A stretch of 13,255 bases of DNA from an uncultured Janibacter sp. (GTDB lineage Bacteria > Actinomycetota > Actinomycetes > Actinomycetales > Dermatophilaceae): NCBI GenBank assembly GCA_946222495.1, contig CAMICF010000064.1, positions 1 to 13,255 of the forward strand, in the 5' to 3' direction. Below the pieces are notes generated by a model, which was not told the DNA's origin, did no database searches, and saw nothing but the letters and a program-made list of their open reading frames with translations. The position numbers and the translations under genes were made by a program. Position 1 is the first letter of the stretch, and every line of letters begins with the position of its first letter. Below are positions 12,554 through 13,255 of the stretch, one piece after another.

Positions 12554-13255
12554 GGTCAGCCCTCGTCGTCAACCCCTCGAAGGGGGGATGGGAGCGAGCG
12601 CTCGAGGCGGTGACCGACGCGGCCGCTGAGGCCGGCTGGCCCGAGCCCGCGGTGCACCTGACGACGCGCGCGGAGACGGGCCGGGCCCAGGCGAGCGCGG
12701 CGGTCGCCGACGGTGCCGAGCTCGTCATCGCCGCCGGCGGTGACGGCACGGTGCGCTCCGTCGCCCATGGTCTGGCCGGCACGGGAGCGGAGCTCGGGGT
12801 CGTGCCCAACGGCGCCGCGAACCTCCTCGCACACAACCTCGCCCTTCCCGAGGACCACCGGCGGGCGGCGACGATCGCCGTGACCGGGGACCGGCGCCCG
12901 GTCGACCTCGGTCTGGCCCGGCTCGACGACGACGGGGAGGACCTCCCCTTCGTCGTGCTGGCGGGGATGGGGCACGACGCGGCCTCTGTCGCGGCCACCC
13001 GACCCGGCCTCAAGGACCGCATCGGCTGGCCCGCCTACCTGGCGCCGGCGGCCCGCTCCGCGCTGCGGCGACCGGTGCCGATGACCGTGCAGCACGACGA
13101 CGAGCCCGAGCGCGAGGTCCTCGCGTGGAGCGTCCTCGCCGCGAACTGCTCACGGGTGCGCGCGGGGGTCGCCATCGCCCCCGGTGGGCTCATCGACGAC
13201 GGCCAGCTCGACGTCCTCGAGGTCACGGTGCGGCGCCCCGACCAGTGGCTCGGGG
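12550..13255 (+). CDS. Diacylglycerol kinase family lipid kinase (DagK/YegS type), 5' part
   Basis: The frame runs off the right edge after 235 residues; the family has about 290-310. LVVNPSKGG (residues 5-13) and AAGGDGTVRSVAHGL (61-75) are the nucleotide-binding motifs of the DAGK catalytic domain, and VDLGLARL and VLAGMGHDAA mark the second domain. These kinases phosphorylate diacylglycerol or related lipids at the membrane. The loop that is usually GT(G/A)N..AR reads PNGAANLLAHNL (86-97), so the Thr and Arg are Ala and His. The ATG at 12550 overlaps the propeller gene's stop (ATGA), implying coupled translation and perhaps a shared cell-envelope role, though that is inference. The C-terminus is not visible. 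Confidence 0.9.
   Translation, partial: MRSALVVNPSKGGWERALEAVTDAAAEAGWPEPAVHLTTRAETGRAQASAAVADGAELVIAAGGDGTVRSVAHGLAGTGAELGVVPNGAANLLAHNLALPEDHRRAATIAVTGDRRPVDLGLARLDDDGEDLPFVVLAGMGHDAASVAATRPGLKDRIGWPAYLAPAARSALRRPVPMTVQHDDEPEREVLAWSVLAANCSRVRAGVAIAPGGLIDDGQLDVLEVTVRRPDQWLG

Larger units (their letters stand above)
1708..12954. repeat. Dispersed over-represented 9-mer GACGAAGGG
   Basis: ACGAAGGG occurs on the plus strand at 3915, 4408, 6508, 8072 and 8492, and as CCCTTCGT (minus strand) at 1709, 6490, 7720, 9447, 11117 and 12946. Ten of the eleven are preceded by G, giving GACGAAGGG; the exception is 6490. At about 68% GC roughly half an occurrence of the 8-mer is expected on both strands. 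Copies lie in eight genes, in several reading frames and on both coding strands, and in two intergenic gaps (4408, 11117), so codon use does not explain them. The role is unknown. Confidence 0.7.

Noticed and set aside
1708..12954. CRISPR array or FtsK-orienting polar sequence made of the 9-mer
   Set aside because: The spacing is irregular, over hundreds to thousands of bases, and orientation is mixed (5 versus 6).

Overview
The window is high-GC DNA, roughly 68-70% by eye. It has GTG as well as ATG starts, strong GAGG-type ribosome binding sites, several ATGA/GTGA stop-start overlaps and at least one probable leaderless promoter. This points to an actinobacterium. Two palindromic repeats look like ones I associate from memory with Intrasporangiaceae/Dermatophilaceae such as Janibacter, so that placement is a guess, not a result.

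Region 1 (1-6406) is a pyridine-carboxylate catabolic locus. Five codirectional minus-strand genes run leftward from a promoter near 5500. In transcription order they encode 2,5-dihydroxypyridine 5,6-dioxygenase (NicX), a flavin-dependent aromatic monooxygenase in the position of NicC, a NiaP-like MFS carrier, and the FAD and molybdenum subunits of a xanthine-dehydrogenase-type hydroxylase; the molybdenum subunit runs off the left edge. A maleate isomerase (NicE-like) gene diverges on the plus strand. Together they fit uptake and ring hydroxylation of nicotinate (or picolinate), oxidative decarboxylation to 2,5-dihydroxypyridine, ring cleavage to N-formylmaleamate, and finally maleate to fumarate. 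The iron-sulfur subunit, the deformylase (NicD), the amidase (NicF) and a dedicated regulator are not in the window.

Region 2 (6172-6888) is a MobA/MocA-like nucleotidyltransferase, plausibly for the molybdopterin dinucleotide cofactor of the hydroxylase. It converges on nicE. Both proteins appear to lose their C-terminal 25-35 residues at the same base, around 6392-6398, and each then reads into the other's antisense strand. This looks like a deletion scar that may have inactivated both genes.

Region 3 (6889-10325) starts with a palindrome-rich divergent intergenic region. An autoregulated TetR-type repressor and a two-gene ABC exporter (ATPase plus permease of the TnrB2/TnrB3 polyketide-antibiotic exporter type) follow as an overlapping operon. 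The 3' end of the ATPase gene seems to be built from an inserted palindromic repeat.

Region 4 (10086-13255) has an unrecognised minus-strand membrane protein with an IPWP repeat. Divergent from it are a membrane-anchored YVTN/YncE-like beta-propeller protein and, overlapping it by 4 bases, a diacylglycerol-kinase-family lipid kinase cut by the right edge.

Across the whole window the 9-mer GACGAAGGG occurs ten times, and its 8-mer core ACGAAGGG eleven times, on both strands, in several reading frames and between genes. This is about twenty times what composition predicts, and no feature type explains it.
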